Assembly (NCBI GenBank): GCA_035765195.1
Contig: DASTYC010000050.1
Location: 62,001-126,000, forward strand
Length of the DNA: 64,000 bases
Direction of reading: 5' to 3'
Origin: CALAED01 sp035765195
GTDB lineage: Bacteria; Actinomycetota; Actinomycetes; Streptosporangiales; Streptosporangiaceae
Part shown: positions 24,786 through 33,786 of the stretch, one piece after another
How positions within the stretch are numbered: position 1 is the first letter of the stretch
How the letters are laid out: the number at the start of each line of letters is the position of its first letter
Translations under genes and position numbers: made by a program
Notes under the pieces: generated by a model
What the model saw: the letters and a program-made list of their open reading frames with translations, nothing else
What the model was told of the DNA's origin: nothing
Database searches by the model: none

Positions 24786-27700
24786 ACGGCCGCAAAGCGG
24801 CGGCTCCGCCCCAGCAGACGTCCGGCAAGTCCGCACGTCAAAAGCCCGCCGGGCGGGCCCGAAGGCGGCCGGCGCGCACGCACCGCCCCCCGGAACCGCG
24901 CGACATCGTCGGCTCGCCCGGGCGGCCCTTGGACGGCGGTCTGCGCCGCGAGATGGAAGAGCAGCTCGGCCACGACTTCAGCCGGGTGCGGATCCACGCC
25001 GACGCGGACGCCGCGGCGCTGGCCGAACTGCTCGGCGCGGACGCGGTCGCGGTCGGCGCCGACATCTTCTTCGCCGCGGGGGCGTTCCGGCCGGAGACCT
25101 CCGCCGGCCGCCGGCTGCTGGCCCACGAGCTGCTGCACACCGTCCAGGTCCCGTACGCACCGGGCCCGCTCCGCCTCGGCCGCGAGGCCGGTGCGCTGTC
25201 CCGCGCCACCGAACCCCTCGAGGTGGCGGCCGAAGCCGCGGCCGCGGACGGCGCCCGGTCGCCGTCCGCTGCCGCCCATGACGTGCGTCCGGCGGCCTCG
25301 TGGCTGCGCTACACCCGGGTGACCGCCGACCAGCAGCGCGCCGAGCAACTCGACCCGGCCACGCTGGCCGATCGGCTCGCCGCCGGGCTGTTGCGCAGCA
25401 TGCGCGGCGACCCTGCCGACGCCTCCGGTCGCGTACGACTCCAGCTCGTCCGGCTCGCGCCCGAGCTGCGGACGACGGTGCTGGAGCGGCTCGAAGCGCA
25501 GCTGCCCTCCGCGGAGTACGCCCGCGTCCTGGAGCTGATGGCCGACGCGGAGGGCCCCGCCGGTCCGCCGCCCGAGCCGGGGACCGCGCCCGAGCCCGTG
25601 GCGGAGCCCGCCGACCGTACGGAGGAAGAACGGCAGGGGGCCCAGGACGACGAGCGCGCCGCCCAGGACGAAGGCGACCGGCGTGACGTCGACCGCGACG
25701 CCGAACAGGGTCGGCAGGCCACGGACCGCGACGAAGAGCGGGAGCGCGCCGACCGGGCCGACGCCGACGAGCGGGATCGCGAGGACGCCGACCGGGCGGA
25801 ACAAGACGAGGACAAGGCCGACCAGGACGAGGATCGGCAGAAGAAGACCGACGCCGAGAAAGAGGAGCAGGAGAAGAAGAAGGACGGGGCGAAGAAGAAG
25901 GACGACGCGGCCAAGGCCACAGACGAGGCGGAAAAGGACAAGAACAAGAAGAAGGACGAGCGAAGCGAAGAGGGGGAAAAGCGCGGTCAGGAGTCCAAGC
26001 CGGGTGCGCCCGGCGCACCTGTGCTGGGCGTCGAGGGCGCGCAGCCCACCCTGGGCGAGTCGCCGATGACCGGCGGCATGGCGCCGGACGCCGCGCCGAT
26101 GGGCGCCGGCGGGGCCGAGCCGGTCCGTGAGGACCGCGCCGAGGCTTTCGCCGAGGACCCGCAGGGCCCGCTCGCCCGCCACGGCCTGCTGGACCGCCCC
26201 GGACGGCCCGAGGACGCGCGGCCCGAGGAGGAGCCGCTCGACGTCGAGCCCGCCGCGACCGAGGAGGTCGCCGCTCCTGAGCCGCCGCTGGAGCCGCCCG
26301 AGGCCGCCGCCGAACGCGCCGAGCGCGAGGCGGGCGACGACAAACCGCCGCCCGACCCGCTGCCCAAGACCGACCTGGACGTCTCCCGGGTGCCGACGGC
26401 CGACGAGGAGCTGCGGCTGCCGCCCACGGGCGAGCCGCCACGACCGCGCGAGGCGCCCGGTTTTCCCGCTCCGCCGCCGGTCGAGGCCGAGCCGGAGCAG
26501 CGGGAACAGGCCGACGCCGAGGACCGGCGGGCAGGTGACGATCCCGAGCTGAGGGCGGCCGAGGGGGAGACCACCGTCGACCGCCGGGTCGACGCCGAGG
26601 CGGCGGAGGCGGCCCGAGCGCCGGAGGACGAGGGCGCCGCGGAGCGGGCGTCCGAAGCGGCCGGACAGGAACGGGCGGGCGGTGTGGCCGGCGAGGGGCC
26701 GGCGCCCGCGCCCGAACAGCCGCCGTCCGTGACGGCAGAACCCGATGGCGTCGCCTCGCCCGAGTCGGCGGAGGCCGGCGTGCCAGACGTGGCCGGCGAG
26801 CCCGGCCGCGGACCTGTGGCGGTGGGCTTCACGGAACAACCCGCCACCGGCATGCCGGGAATGCCCGGGCCGGCCGAGCCGGTGCCGGGGGGCCCGGACA
26901 TGGCGGCGTCCGCCGGAGGCGGCGCGGCCGCGTTCGAGACCGCCGAGATGCCGGGAGGCGCGGGCGCTTCGCTGCCCCAGGACGCCTCGCTCGAACCGGG
27001 CGGCGGGTCGTGTGCCGGCGGCGCGCCGCCGACCACCGAGGGCGCCGAGCAGGGCGGCGAGGGCGCTCCCGGCGGCGGCTGCGGCGGCGGAGGCGCCCCG
27101 CCGCCCCCCGCGCAAGAGGAAGAGGCCGCGGCGGCGTCAGCCGACGTATCGAGCCAGGAACCGCAGGCGGCGCTGGTGACGGTCGGCCGGCTGCCGCCCG
27201 CCCGGATGCCGCAGGCGCTCGGCGGGGTGGACCAGTCGGTCAACCGCACCGTCGGCGCCGAACAGCGTGATCTCCAGCAGAGCCCGCCCGAGACGGCCCG
27301 GCCCTCCGGTGCGCCCCAGACCCAGGCCGGGCCTCCGCAGTCCGCGCCACCAGTCGAGTCAAAGCTCGTACAGCTGACCGAGGTCACCCCGCAGACCCTC
27401 GCGGAGCGGCGCGAGGCCGAGCCGCCGCCGGCCCCCGGCGGACCGAACCCCGCCGACCAAGTGCAGGCGCCCAACGTGGCGGGCAACACCGAGGGCCAGG
27501 CCACCGACGTCGAAGTGCAGAACATGCAGAACGCGGTGGACGGCGTGCCGACGTCCGACCCGCGGCTGCACCAGACCGTCGGGCCCGCGCCCACGGTGAA
27601 ACTGGAGGGCGAGACCGACCCGGCGCTCGGCGACGAGCAGCGGCGGCAACTCGACGACCAGTCCGGACGGCTCGTCGGCGAAGGCCGGCAGGACGCCGCG

Positions 27701-30700
27701 CGACCGCTCGGCGAGGACCGGATCTTCCCCGACGTCCCCCCGGAGACGCTGCGCGCCCAGGTGCCGGGGTCAGCCGGCGCAGCGGCAGGCGCGCCCGCCG
27801 CCGGACAGGCTCCGGGAGCCGCCGGACTCGACGCGGACTCCCTGTCGGCCGTGACGACGCAGGAACGCGGACCGCAGATCCAGGCCGGCGTCGCCCAGGG
27901 CGGCCGGCAGATGGCGACGGGCAAACAGGATAAAGATCAGAATTCGGGACAGGCTCGCGCCGACACCCAGGCCCAGATCACCCAAGAGATCCAGGCCAAC
28001 ACCGATCAGCAGACCGCGCAACGCGCGGCGGCCAAGGAACAAGCACAGGGCCGCCGGGCCGAGTGGCGTACCGAGCAGGACAACCTCCTCGACGAGAACC
28101 GCAAGAAGGCCGACGAGGAGCACACCGGCAAGCGCACCGGGATTCTGCGGAAAAAGACGGACACCGACGGCGACGTACAGCAGCGCAAGGACGCCGACAA
28201 CCAGCGCATCACCACCGAACGGCGGCGCGCCGAGTCGGACGCCCGCAAGAAGCGCCAAGAAAAGAAGGAAGAGTCCCGCAGCTGGTTCAGCAAGGCGGTC
28301 TCCGCCGTCAAGTCGGCCTTCAACGCCCTGCTCAACGCGATCAAGACCGTCTTCGACGCGGCCGTCAACGCGATCAACAAGATCAAGGACGAGTTCAAGA
28401 AGGCCATCAACGGCCTGATCGACCTGGCCACCAAGGCCATCGTCGGCCTCATCAAGGCCCTGGCGACCGCGCTCATCGCCATCAGCGGGGTGCTGCTCGC
28501 GGCCTTCCCCGGACTGCGCGACAAGTTCCGCAAGTTCATCGAGGATCTCCGCGACGCGGCCATCGCCAAGGTGCAGCAGTTCGCCGACAACCTCAAAAAG
28601 GCCGTCAACAAGCTGATCGACGCGCTCGCCGGCGCGCTCGTCGGCCTCCTCCGCCTGTACGAAAAGGCACTCCTGGCCGCCGTGGCGTTCGTCCGCGACG
28701 CCGTGGTCAAGGCACTCCAGTTCGTCGAGAACGCCATCAAGCTCATGGGCGAGTTCGCCGCCCTCGTCAAGGACATCGCGCCCGACCCGATCGGCTGGAT
28801 CAAAAAGCTCGGCACCGCCGCCAAGGACGGGATCCGCAGCTACCTGTGGGGCGCCGTCAAGACCGCCGTCCGCCAGTGGTTCAACGACAAGGTCGAGTCG
28901 GTCCTCGGCCTCGGCAAGCTCATCTGGAACGTCCTGATCAAGGGCTGCCTCTCGGTCGCCCAGATCGGCAAGATGGCCTGGCAGGCGATCGTCAAGGCCC
29001 TCCCAATGATGATCATCACGCTGGTCATCGAGAAGGTCGTCTCCCTGATCATCCCGGCCGCCGGCGCCATCCTCACCATCGTCCAGGGCCTCATCGCCGC
29101 CTACGGCACGGTCAGCCGCATCATCGCCGCCTTCGCGAAGTTCTTCACCTTCCTCAAGTCCGTCAAATCCGGAGGCGCCGCGGCCGCCTGCAACTTCGCC
29201 CAAGCAGTGGCCGCCGGCGTCGTCGCTCTTCTCGAATTCATCACCAATTTCCTGCTCGCCCGCATCGGCCGGGCCCTCAAAGGCGTCGGCGGCCGCCTCA
29301 AAGGCATCGCCCAGAAGATAATGAAGGGCCTCAAGCGCGGCGCCAAAGGCGCCCGCAAGGCCGCGGGCCGCGCCGTCAACGCCGGCCGTCAGGCCCTCCG
29401 CACCGGCGCCCAGGCGGTCCGCCGCGGCGCCACCCGCGCGGCCCAGGCCGTCCGCCGCGGCGTCACCACCGGCGCCCGCGCCGTCCGCACCGGCGCCCGC
29501 CGCGTCGGCACCGTCGCCCGCCAGGGCCTGCGCCGCGCCGGCGCCCGCGCCGGCCGCGCTCTCACCTCGGCGCGCAACGCCCTCCGCCGCGGCCTCCACG
29601 GCGTCCGCCGCGCCACCCGCGCCCTCGGTCGCCGCCTCGCCCGCACCAAGGTCGGCCGCGCTCTCGCCAACGGCGCCCGCCGCGCCCGCGACGCCTACCG
29701 GCGCATGCGCGACCGACTCCGCGCCTGGCGCCAACGCCTCGCCGACCGCCGCCGCCAACGCCAGGAGGACAAGAAAAAGAAGCCACAGGAATCCAAGGAA
29801 GCCCGCCTTCAGCGGATACTCGTTCGCATTCGTCCGAGATTGGACCGACTGCTGCGGCGTGGCGTCCGCCAGATGATCCTCGTCGGCGTACTAGGTGCAA
29901 TGCGGCTGTGGTATCGGCTCACATCGCTGCAAGCCAGAAGCTCTGGAGCGACACAGGACATCTGGGCCCAGCTCAACCCCGGTGGTTCGGCAGGACGAGC
30001 ATACGAACCATCCGATGCTGAATTGAGAGCGATCATTCGCGAAGCGGTCCGTGACGTTCTTGGAAACACGGACGTCAGGCGTTCAGCGTCAGAACTCCGT
30101 CGCCAGGAAGAAGCGGCAAGGGCAGGCGGTCCAAGGCCGCATATCGGCACCGGTGTAGGAATCCCCGGAGCCGTGCGTCGGTTCACTCGACGCGGTTCTG
30201 ACGTCGGGTCTTCCTATCGAGGATACACCTTTGGCGGAAATCGCTTGGCTATCGGAGAATTTCATCCCGGTGGCAATGTGGCCAATGCCGATCCCCGGAA
30301 TGCGCGAGTCAACTGGATTGGCACATACCCGAGTATTGCGAATAAGGCCAATGAGACGGTCGATAGTCTTCGCCGGCAAGCGATAGCTGGTCTGCAGGTG
30401 CCTGGATTGTCCCGAGGGGCAATCCAAGACCTCCGCCAAATGAAGCAGGGCAATGTAGCTATCGCCACCGCGATGCGCCAGTTCATTGTGAGTGGCTCAT
30501 GGCCTGGAGGATTTAGTCCTGCTGAGCAGAACCGGCTTGGCCGACTAACATTCCTTATGCACGTGCGGGAATCGGTTCGCGATCCAGAGAACGTTGCCCT
30601 GGCGCCGATGACTTTAGACCTCATTGAAAAAGGGCATCTGACTTTCGAAGAGGCATTTGCCGCATTTGAGCGGCCGGGGAACCCGTCCGCACCGTGGAGA

Positions 30701-31045
30701 ACGGGCGGCGGTGGGTTGTATCCTGCGTCGATGGTTGGAGCGTATCGGGCGACCCGCGGTATGGAGGCGGAAAGGGCTGGGCGAGATCTTTTGGATCGCG
30801 CTGAAGAGGAACGGATTAGTCGTGAGGGCACCGCAGATGAGAGGAGAATGCGCGATGCTCAGGTCGCAGCGTACGGAACAGCCGATGAGCGTCGAGATTT
30901 GGAGTTGCGCAAGACGGATATTATCTCCGCTTGGATAGAAATGAATCTCAAGAGTGGCGGAGGGGTTTGGGGGGCAAGTCGCAACGATATTGTAGTCTTC
31001 ATTCGACGCTTCATCAGCAGATATTATGGTGTTACTTCAAGATGA
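24782..31045 (+). CDS. Giant DUF4157 eCIS-associated protein with variable C-terminal toxin-like tip
   Basis: 2087 residues, starting in an ATGA overlap. Residues ~48-122 are DUF4157 (PLDGGLRREMEEQLGHDFSR, VRIHADADAAALAELLGADA, then RLLAHELLHTVQ with a zincin-like HELLH at 115-119). Residues ~260-1060 are low-complexity and highly charged, then Pro/Gly/Ala-rich. Residues ~1065-1160 are a Lys/Arg/Glu/Gln coiled-coil-like stretch, ~1165-1500 serial amphipathic and hydrophobic helices (MMIITLVIEKVVSLIIPAAG), and ~1500-1670 an Arg/Ala-rich cationic stretch with an 11-residue-like periodicity. From about residue 1680 (nt ~29,820) codon use shifts to AT-richer, mixed third bases and the sequence becomes globular to the end. 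DUF4157 is a known marker of eCIS-associated toxins. The last ~370 residues match no family I recognise. Confidence 0.85.
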   Translation: MNGRKAAAPPQQTSGKSARQKPAGRARRRPARTHRPPEPRDIVGSPGRPLDGGLRREMEEQLGHDFSRVRIHADADAAALAELLGADAVAVGADIFFAAGAFRPETSAGRRLLAHELLHTVQVPYAPGPLRLGREAGALSRATEPLEVAAEAAAADGARSPSAAAHDVRPAASWLRYTRVTADQQRAEQLDPATLADRLAAGLLRSMRGDPADASGRVRLQLVRLAPELRTTVLERLEAQLPSAEYARVLELMADAEGPAGPPPEPGTAPEPVAEPADRTEEERQGAQDDERAAQDEGDRRDVDRDAEQGRQATDRDEERERADRADADERDREDADRAEQDEDKADQDEDRQKKTDAEKEEQEKKKDGAKKKDDAAKATDEAEKDKNKKKDERSEEGEKRGQESKPGAPGAPVLGVEGAQPTLGESPMTGGMAPDAAPMGAGGAEPVREDRAEAFAEDPQGPLARHGLLDRPGRPEDARPEEEPLDVEPAATEEVAAPEPPLEPPEAAAERAEREAGDDKPPPDPLPKTDLDVSRVPTADEELRLPPTGEPPRPREAPGFPAPPPVEAEPEQREQADAEDRRAGDDPELRAAEGETTVDRRVDAEAAEAARAPEDEGAAERASEAAGQERAGGVAGEGPAPAPEQPPSVTAEPDGVASPESAEAGVPDVAGEPGRGPVAVGFTEQPATGMPGMPGPAEPVPGGPDMAASAGGGAAAFETAEMPGGAGASLPQDASLEPGGGSCAGGAPPTTEGAEQGGEGAPGGGCGGGGAPPPPAQEEEAAAASADVSSQEPQAALVTVGRLPPARMPQALGGVDQSVNRTVGAEQRDLQQSPPETARPSGAPQTQAGPPQSAPPVESKLVQLTEVTPQTLAERREAEPPPAPGGPNPADQVQAPNVAGNTEGQATDVEVQNMQNAVDGVPTSDPRLHQTVGPAPTVKLEGETDPALGDEQRRQLDDQSGRLVGEGRQDAARPLGEDRIFPDVPPETLRAQVPGSAGAAAGAPAAGQAPGAAGLDADSLSAVTTQERGPQIQAGVAQGGRQMATGKQDKDQNSGQARADTQAQITQEIQANTDQQTAQRAAAKEQAQGRRAEWRTEQDNLLDENRKKADEEHTGKRTGILRKKTDTDGDVQQRKDADNQRITTERRRAESDARKKRQEKKEESRSWFSKAVSAVKSAFNALLNAIKTVFDAAVNAINKIKDEFKKAINGLIDLATKAIVGLIKALATALIAISGVLLAAFPGLRDKFRKFIEDLRDAAIAKVQQFADNLKKAVNKLIDALAGALVGLLRLYEKALLAAVAFVRDAVVKALQFVENAIKLMGEFAALVKDIAPDPIGWIKKLGTAAKDGIRSYLWGAVKTAVRQWFNDKVESVLGLGKLIWNVLIKGCLSVAQIGKMAWQAIVKALPMMIITLVIEKVVSLIIPAAGAILTIVQGLIAAYGTVSRIIAAFAKFFTFLKSVKSGGAAAACNFAQAVAAGVVALLEFITNFLLARIGRALKGVGGRLKGIAQKIMKGLKRGAKGARKAAGRAVNAGRQALRTGAQAVRRGATRAAQAVRRGVTTGARAVRTGARRVGTVARQGLRRAGARAGRALTSARNALRRGLHGVRRATRALGRRLARTKVGRALANGARRARDAYRRMRDRLRAWRQRLADRRRQRQEDKKKKPQESKEARLQRILVRIRPRLDRLLRRGVRQMILVGVLGAMRLWYRLTSLQARSSGATQDIWAQLNPGGSAGRAYEPSDAELRAIIREAVRDVLGNTDVRRSASELRRQEEAARAGGPRPHIGTGVGIPGAVRRFTRRGSDVGSSYRGYTFGGNRLAIGEFHPGGNVANADPRNARVNWIGTYPSIANKANETVDSLRRQAIAGLQVPGLSRGAIQDLRQMKQGNVAIATAMRQFIVSGSWPGGFSPAEQNRLGRLTFLMHVRESVRDPENVALAPMTLDLIEKGHLTFEEAFAAFERPGNPSAPWRTGGGGLYPASMVGAYRATRGMEAERAGRDLLDRAEEERISREGTADERRMRDAQVAAYGTADERRDLELRKTDIISAWIEMNLKSGGGVWGASRNDIVVFIRRFISRYYGVTSR
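29820..31045 (+). other. Low-GC C-terminal module of the DUF4157 protein (candidate toxin domain)
   Basis: From about 29,820 the third codon positions stop being almost all C/G, and the GC drop persists through the following small ORF to 31,628. The encoded part (residues ~1680-2087) has folded-domain character: a GTGVGIPGAVRRFTRRGSDV segment, GYTFGGNRLAIGEFHPGGNV, a helical block PLTLDL-like (APMTLDLIEKGHLTFEEAFA) and a C-terminal SRNDIVVFIRRFISRYYGV. No catalytic signature was identified. Boundary and toxin role are inferences from composition, position and the adjacent ORF. Confidence 0.6.
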
Positions 31046-31061
31046 CGATTAGAGTGGATCC

Positions 31062-31628
31062 ATGATGAAGCGAGATGTGCGGATCGTATTGAAACCAGGC
31101 GTAACTCGGGATGCCATCGGGAGTGTTGGATCGTGGCATGATTGGTGGCTCTTGTCGGTCGGTCGAGAGGATGAAAAGTATATACGGGACGAATGGCGCA
31201 CCTCTGACGGCGAGACGTTTATTACATATCTTGAAGATCCGGTGGTCCGTCTGCCTTATATCGTCGTTAGGGGGCCATTGGCGGAGAGTGTTGGACAGGT
31301 GATTCGAGAATCGCTCCAAGTGTGGTCCATTGAAGAGGCAGAGGATTTGTTGGCGCACGCCGAGAGCAGTTCCGATAAGGTAAATGCCATATATTTTCTA
31401 GCGCTGAGTTCGTCGGAAGAGAATGAATCTGTAGTAAGCGCTCTCGAACGAATGTCGCACGACAATGACCCTCGCGTCCGTCGTGCTGTAGTGATCGGTA
31501 TCGGCTATCTCGCGTGGTGGCCGGCGTTGAGAACGCTTCTCGAAACTATTCGTAGTCATGATCTAGACGAAGGGGTGCGACGGGATGCGGGTTATGTGCT
31601 AGCAGATTTGGATCTGCCGGATTTTTAG
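31062..31628 (+). CDS. Candidate immunity protein, HEAT-repeat-like
   Basis: 188 residues starting 16 bases after the DUF4157 gene, in the same low-GC island. The N-terminal half is mixed alpha/beta with acidic patches (HDWWLLSVGREDEKYI, EDPVVRLPYIVVRG). The C-terminal half reads as HEAT-like helix pairs (VVSALERMSHDNDPRVRRAV, VIGIGYLAWWPALRTLLETI, DEGVRRDAGYVLADLDLPDF). Small acidic HEAT-like proteins directly after polymorphic toxin C-termini are often immunity proteins. No secretion signal, so it would protect the producer's cytoplasm. Two adjacent ATGs (31062, 31065) could start it; ribosome site weak (AGAGTGG). Confidence 0.6.
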   Translation: MMKRDVRIVLKPGVTRDAIGSVGSWHDWWLLSVGREDEKYIRDEWRTSDGETFITYLEDPVVRLPYIVVRGPLAESVGQVIRESLQVWSIEEAEDLLAHAESSSDKVNAIYFLALSSSEENESVVSALERMSHDNDPRVRRAVVIGIGYLAWWPALRTLLETIRSHDLDEGVRRDAGYVLADLDLPDF

Positions 31629-32297
31629 GTGAGTGTGCATGTGTTGGGAGAAGGCGTGACGCGGTTTGGGGAGTTGCCGCGGCCGGTGCGGTCGGGGTTG
31701 GTGATTGTGGACCCGATTCGGGGGACGCCGGAGCGGATCATTGTGATGCAGTTCAACCCGGACTCGCTGGAGCGGAGTTTGGCGCCGCAGGCGGCCGGGG
31801 CGGACGGGCAGGGAGACCGGACCGAGGCGCTGCGGCTGAAGGGGCCGGCGGTGGAGAGCTGGAAGTTCACCGCGGAGATCGACTCGACGGATCAGTTCGA
31901 TGTGGACGCGCCGAACGGGATCCACCCCCAGCTGGCGGCCCTGGAGATGCTGATCCAGCCGTCCAGCAGGCAGTTGCGGACCAATCAGGCGCTGGCGGCG
32001 ACCGGGACGTTGGAGATCACGCCGATCGAGAGCCCGTTGACGTTGTTCGTGTGGGGAAGCAAGCGGGTTCTGCCGGTGCGGCTCACCGAGTTGGGGATCA
32101 CGGAGGAGGCCTTCGACCAGGACCTCAACCCGTACCGGGCGACGGTGAGCATCGGGTTGCGGGTGCTGAGCGTGAGCGACCTGCCGACCGGGCATCGCGG
32201 CGCGGAGCTCTATCTGGCCCACCTGGTGCAAAAGGAACGGCTTGCCGGGTCGTCGGCACCGGGCGGGCTGGGCCAGCTCGGACTGAGCGGGATCTAG
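31629..32297 (+). CDS. eCIS tube-baseplate connector (Afp7-like N-terminal domain)
   Basis: 222 residues. RSGLVIVDPIRGTPERIIVM, then QFNPDSLERSL, and WKFTAEIDSTDQF and PQLAALEMLIQPS match the CIS tube/Afp7 N-terminal domain that joins tube to spike hub. In Afp7 this is fused to LysM; here a LysM/gpX-like domain is the next gene. The GTG at 31629 directly follows the TAG of the low-GC ORF with no clear ribosome site, and the return to high GC is abrupt; translation is presumably by reinitiation, or from the GTG at 31641. Confidence 0.85.
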   Translation: MSVHVLGEGVTRFGELPRPVRSGLVIVDPIRGTPERIIVMQFNPDSLERSLAPQAAGADGQGDRTEALRLKGPAVESWKFTAEIDSTDQFDVDAPNGIHPQLAALEMLIQPSSRQLRTNQALAATGTLEITPIESPLTLFVWGSKRVLPVRLTELGITEEAFDQDLNPYRATVSIGLRVLSVSDLPTGHRGAELYLAHLVQKERLAGSSAPGGLGQLGLSGI

Positions 32298-32307
32298 GAG
32301 AACGCCA

Positions 32308-32649
32308 ATGACGATAGGTCCGTTGGACGCGACGCCGAGCGCGTATCCGCGTACGAGCCGCTACTACGGGATCGAGCAGGCCGTTCACGTGGCGGACGAC
32401 GGTCAGGAGATCCCCTACCTGCGGCGGCGGTTACTGCCACGGGCGGGCGACCTGGCCGTGATCACGGAGTACGAGGTCCGGGACGGGGACCGGCCCGATC
32501 TGGTGGCGAACCAGTTCTTGGGCGACCCCGAGCAGTGGTGGCGGATCGCCGACGCCAACCCGGTGCTGGACCCGCGCGAGCTGACGGACACGGCGGGCAA
32601 GAAGATCCGCATCACCCTGCCCGAGGGTGTGCCCGGCGCGGCGAGGTGA
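32308..32649 (+). CDS. LysM / tail protein X-like eCIS baseplate protein
   Basis: 113 residues, ATG with AGGAGA upstream. After a short N-terminal strand region, residues ~50-108 form a LysM/gpX-type unit: TEYEVRDGDRPDLVANQFLG, DPEQWWRIADANPVLDPREL, GKKIRITLPEG. In Afp-type systems a LysM domain follows the Afp7 tube-like domain in one polypeptide, so this gene and the preceding one are probably the split halves. It sits at the tube-hub interface. Confidence 0.85.
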   Translation: MTIGPLDATPSAYPRTSRYYGIEQAVHVADDGQEIPYLRRRLLPRAGDLAVITEYEVRDGDRPDLVANQFLGDPEQWWRIADANPVLDPRELTDTAGKKIRITLPEGVPGAAR

Positions 32650-32653
32650 GCCG

Positions 32654-33775
32654 ATGCCGGACATCGCGCTGACGCTGCTCATGGGCCCGCAGATCCCGGT
32701 GCCCGTGCCGCAGCCGGTCACGGACGCGATCCTGTCCGCGCAGATCACGGTCGCGGCCGGGCAGCGCAGCGGGTTCCAGCTGTCCTTTGATTTGAGCAAG
32801 AGCGGGGTTATCAGCCGGACGCTGCTGCCCGCCGGCTTCTTCGACCCGCCGACCAGGGCGATCATCATGGTCACGGTGCGGGGGACGCCGAGCGTCTTGA
32901 TGGACGGGGTGGTGATCCGGCACGAAGTCGGCGTGTCGGGGGTGCCAGGCCAGTCGACGCTCACGCTGACCGGCGAGGACCTGACCGTGCTGATGGACCT
33001 CGAGGAGCGCGAGGGCGTGCCGTTCCCCGCGATGGGGCCGGCGGCGCGCGTGGTCGCGATCATCGCGCAGTACGCGCGGTACGGCATCGCGCCGCTGGTG
33101 ATCCCCGAGCTGATCCCGCAGACCCCGATGCCGACCTCGCGGATCGACTTCCAGAAGGGCACGGATCTCGGCTATCTGAATGAGCTGGCCAAGGCCAACG
33201 GGTATGTGTTCTATCTGGACCCCGGGCCGCTGCCGGGCGTGAGCCGCGCCTACTGGGGGCCGGAGGTGCGGCTCGGCGTCCCGCAGCACTCGATCAACGT
33301 CAACATGGACCACCTGTCCAACGTCGACCAGCTCACGTTCGGCTTCGACGGCTCGGCGCGCGAGCAGCCCGTGGCGCGGGTGCAGATCCCCGCCACCAAG
33401 GTCTCCGTGCTGTTGCCGGTGCCCGAGGTGAGCGTGCTGCGCCCGCCGCTCGCGTTGAAGCCGGCACCGGCGCTGAAGAAAAAGGTCATCGCCGACACCG
33501 CGAAAAAGGACGCCGCGCAGGCGTTCGCCGAGACGATCGCCAAGGCAACCGAGTCGTCCGACGCGGTCACCGGCTCCGGCCAGCTCGACGTCGTCCGGTA
33601 CGGCTTCCTGCTGCGCCCGCGCGAACTGGTCGGCGTACGCGGGGCCGGGATCACCTACGACGGCCTCTACTACGTCAAGAGCGTCACGCACAACCTGCAG
33701 CGCGGCGCGTACACCCAGAACTTCACGCTCGCCCGTGAGGGCCTGATCTCGCTGTCGCCCACCGTCGTCCCCTAA
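32654..33775 (+). CDS. eCIS spike hub protein (VgrG/gp27-like part)
   Basis: 373 residues from the ATG at 32654, with GAGGTGAG upstream. The fold is that of the VgrG N-terminal/phage late control D hub: SGFQLSFDLSKSGVISRTLL, IIMVTVRGTPSVLMDGVVIR, STLTLTGEDLTVLMDLEERE, GTDLGYLNELAKANGYVFYL, and the C-terminal YDGLYYVKSVTHNLQRGAYT. It lacks the OB-fold and needle of full VgrG, which are in the next gene. A Lys/Ala-rich loop (~265-300) is probably flexible. Confidence 0.9.
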   Translation: MPDIALTLLMGPQIPVPVPQPVTDAILSAQITVAAGQRSGFQLSFDLSKSGVISRTLLPAGFFDPPTRAIIMVTVRGTPSVLMDGVVIRHEVGVSGVPGQSTLTLTGEDLTVLMDLEEREGVPFPAMGPAARVVAIIAQYARYGIAPLVIPELIPQTPMPTSRIDFQKGTDLGYLNELAKANGYVFYLDPGPLPGVSRAYWGPEVRLGVPQHSINVNMDHLSNVDQLTFGFDGSAREQPVARVQIPATKVSVLLPVPEVSVLRPPLALKPAPALKKKVIADTAKKDAAQAFAETIAKATESSDAVTGSGQLDVVRYGFLLRPRELVGVRGAGITYDGLYYVKSVTHNLQRGAYTQNFTLAREGLISLSPTVVP

Positions 33776-33786
33776 GGACTCACGTC

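Noticed and set aside
24896..25138. Active zinc protease call for the DUF4157 HELLH motif
   Set aside because: The motif is a feature of the DUF4157 family, but a third zinc ligand and catalytic role could not be shown; kept as zincin-like only.
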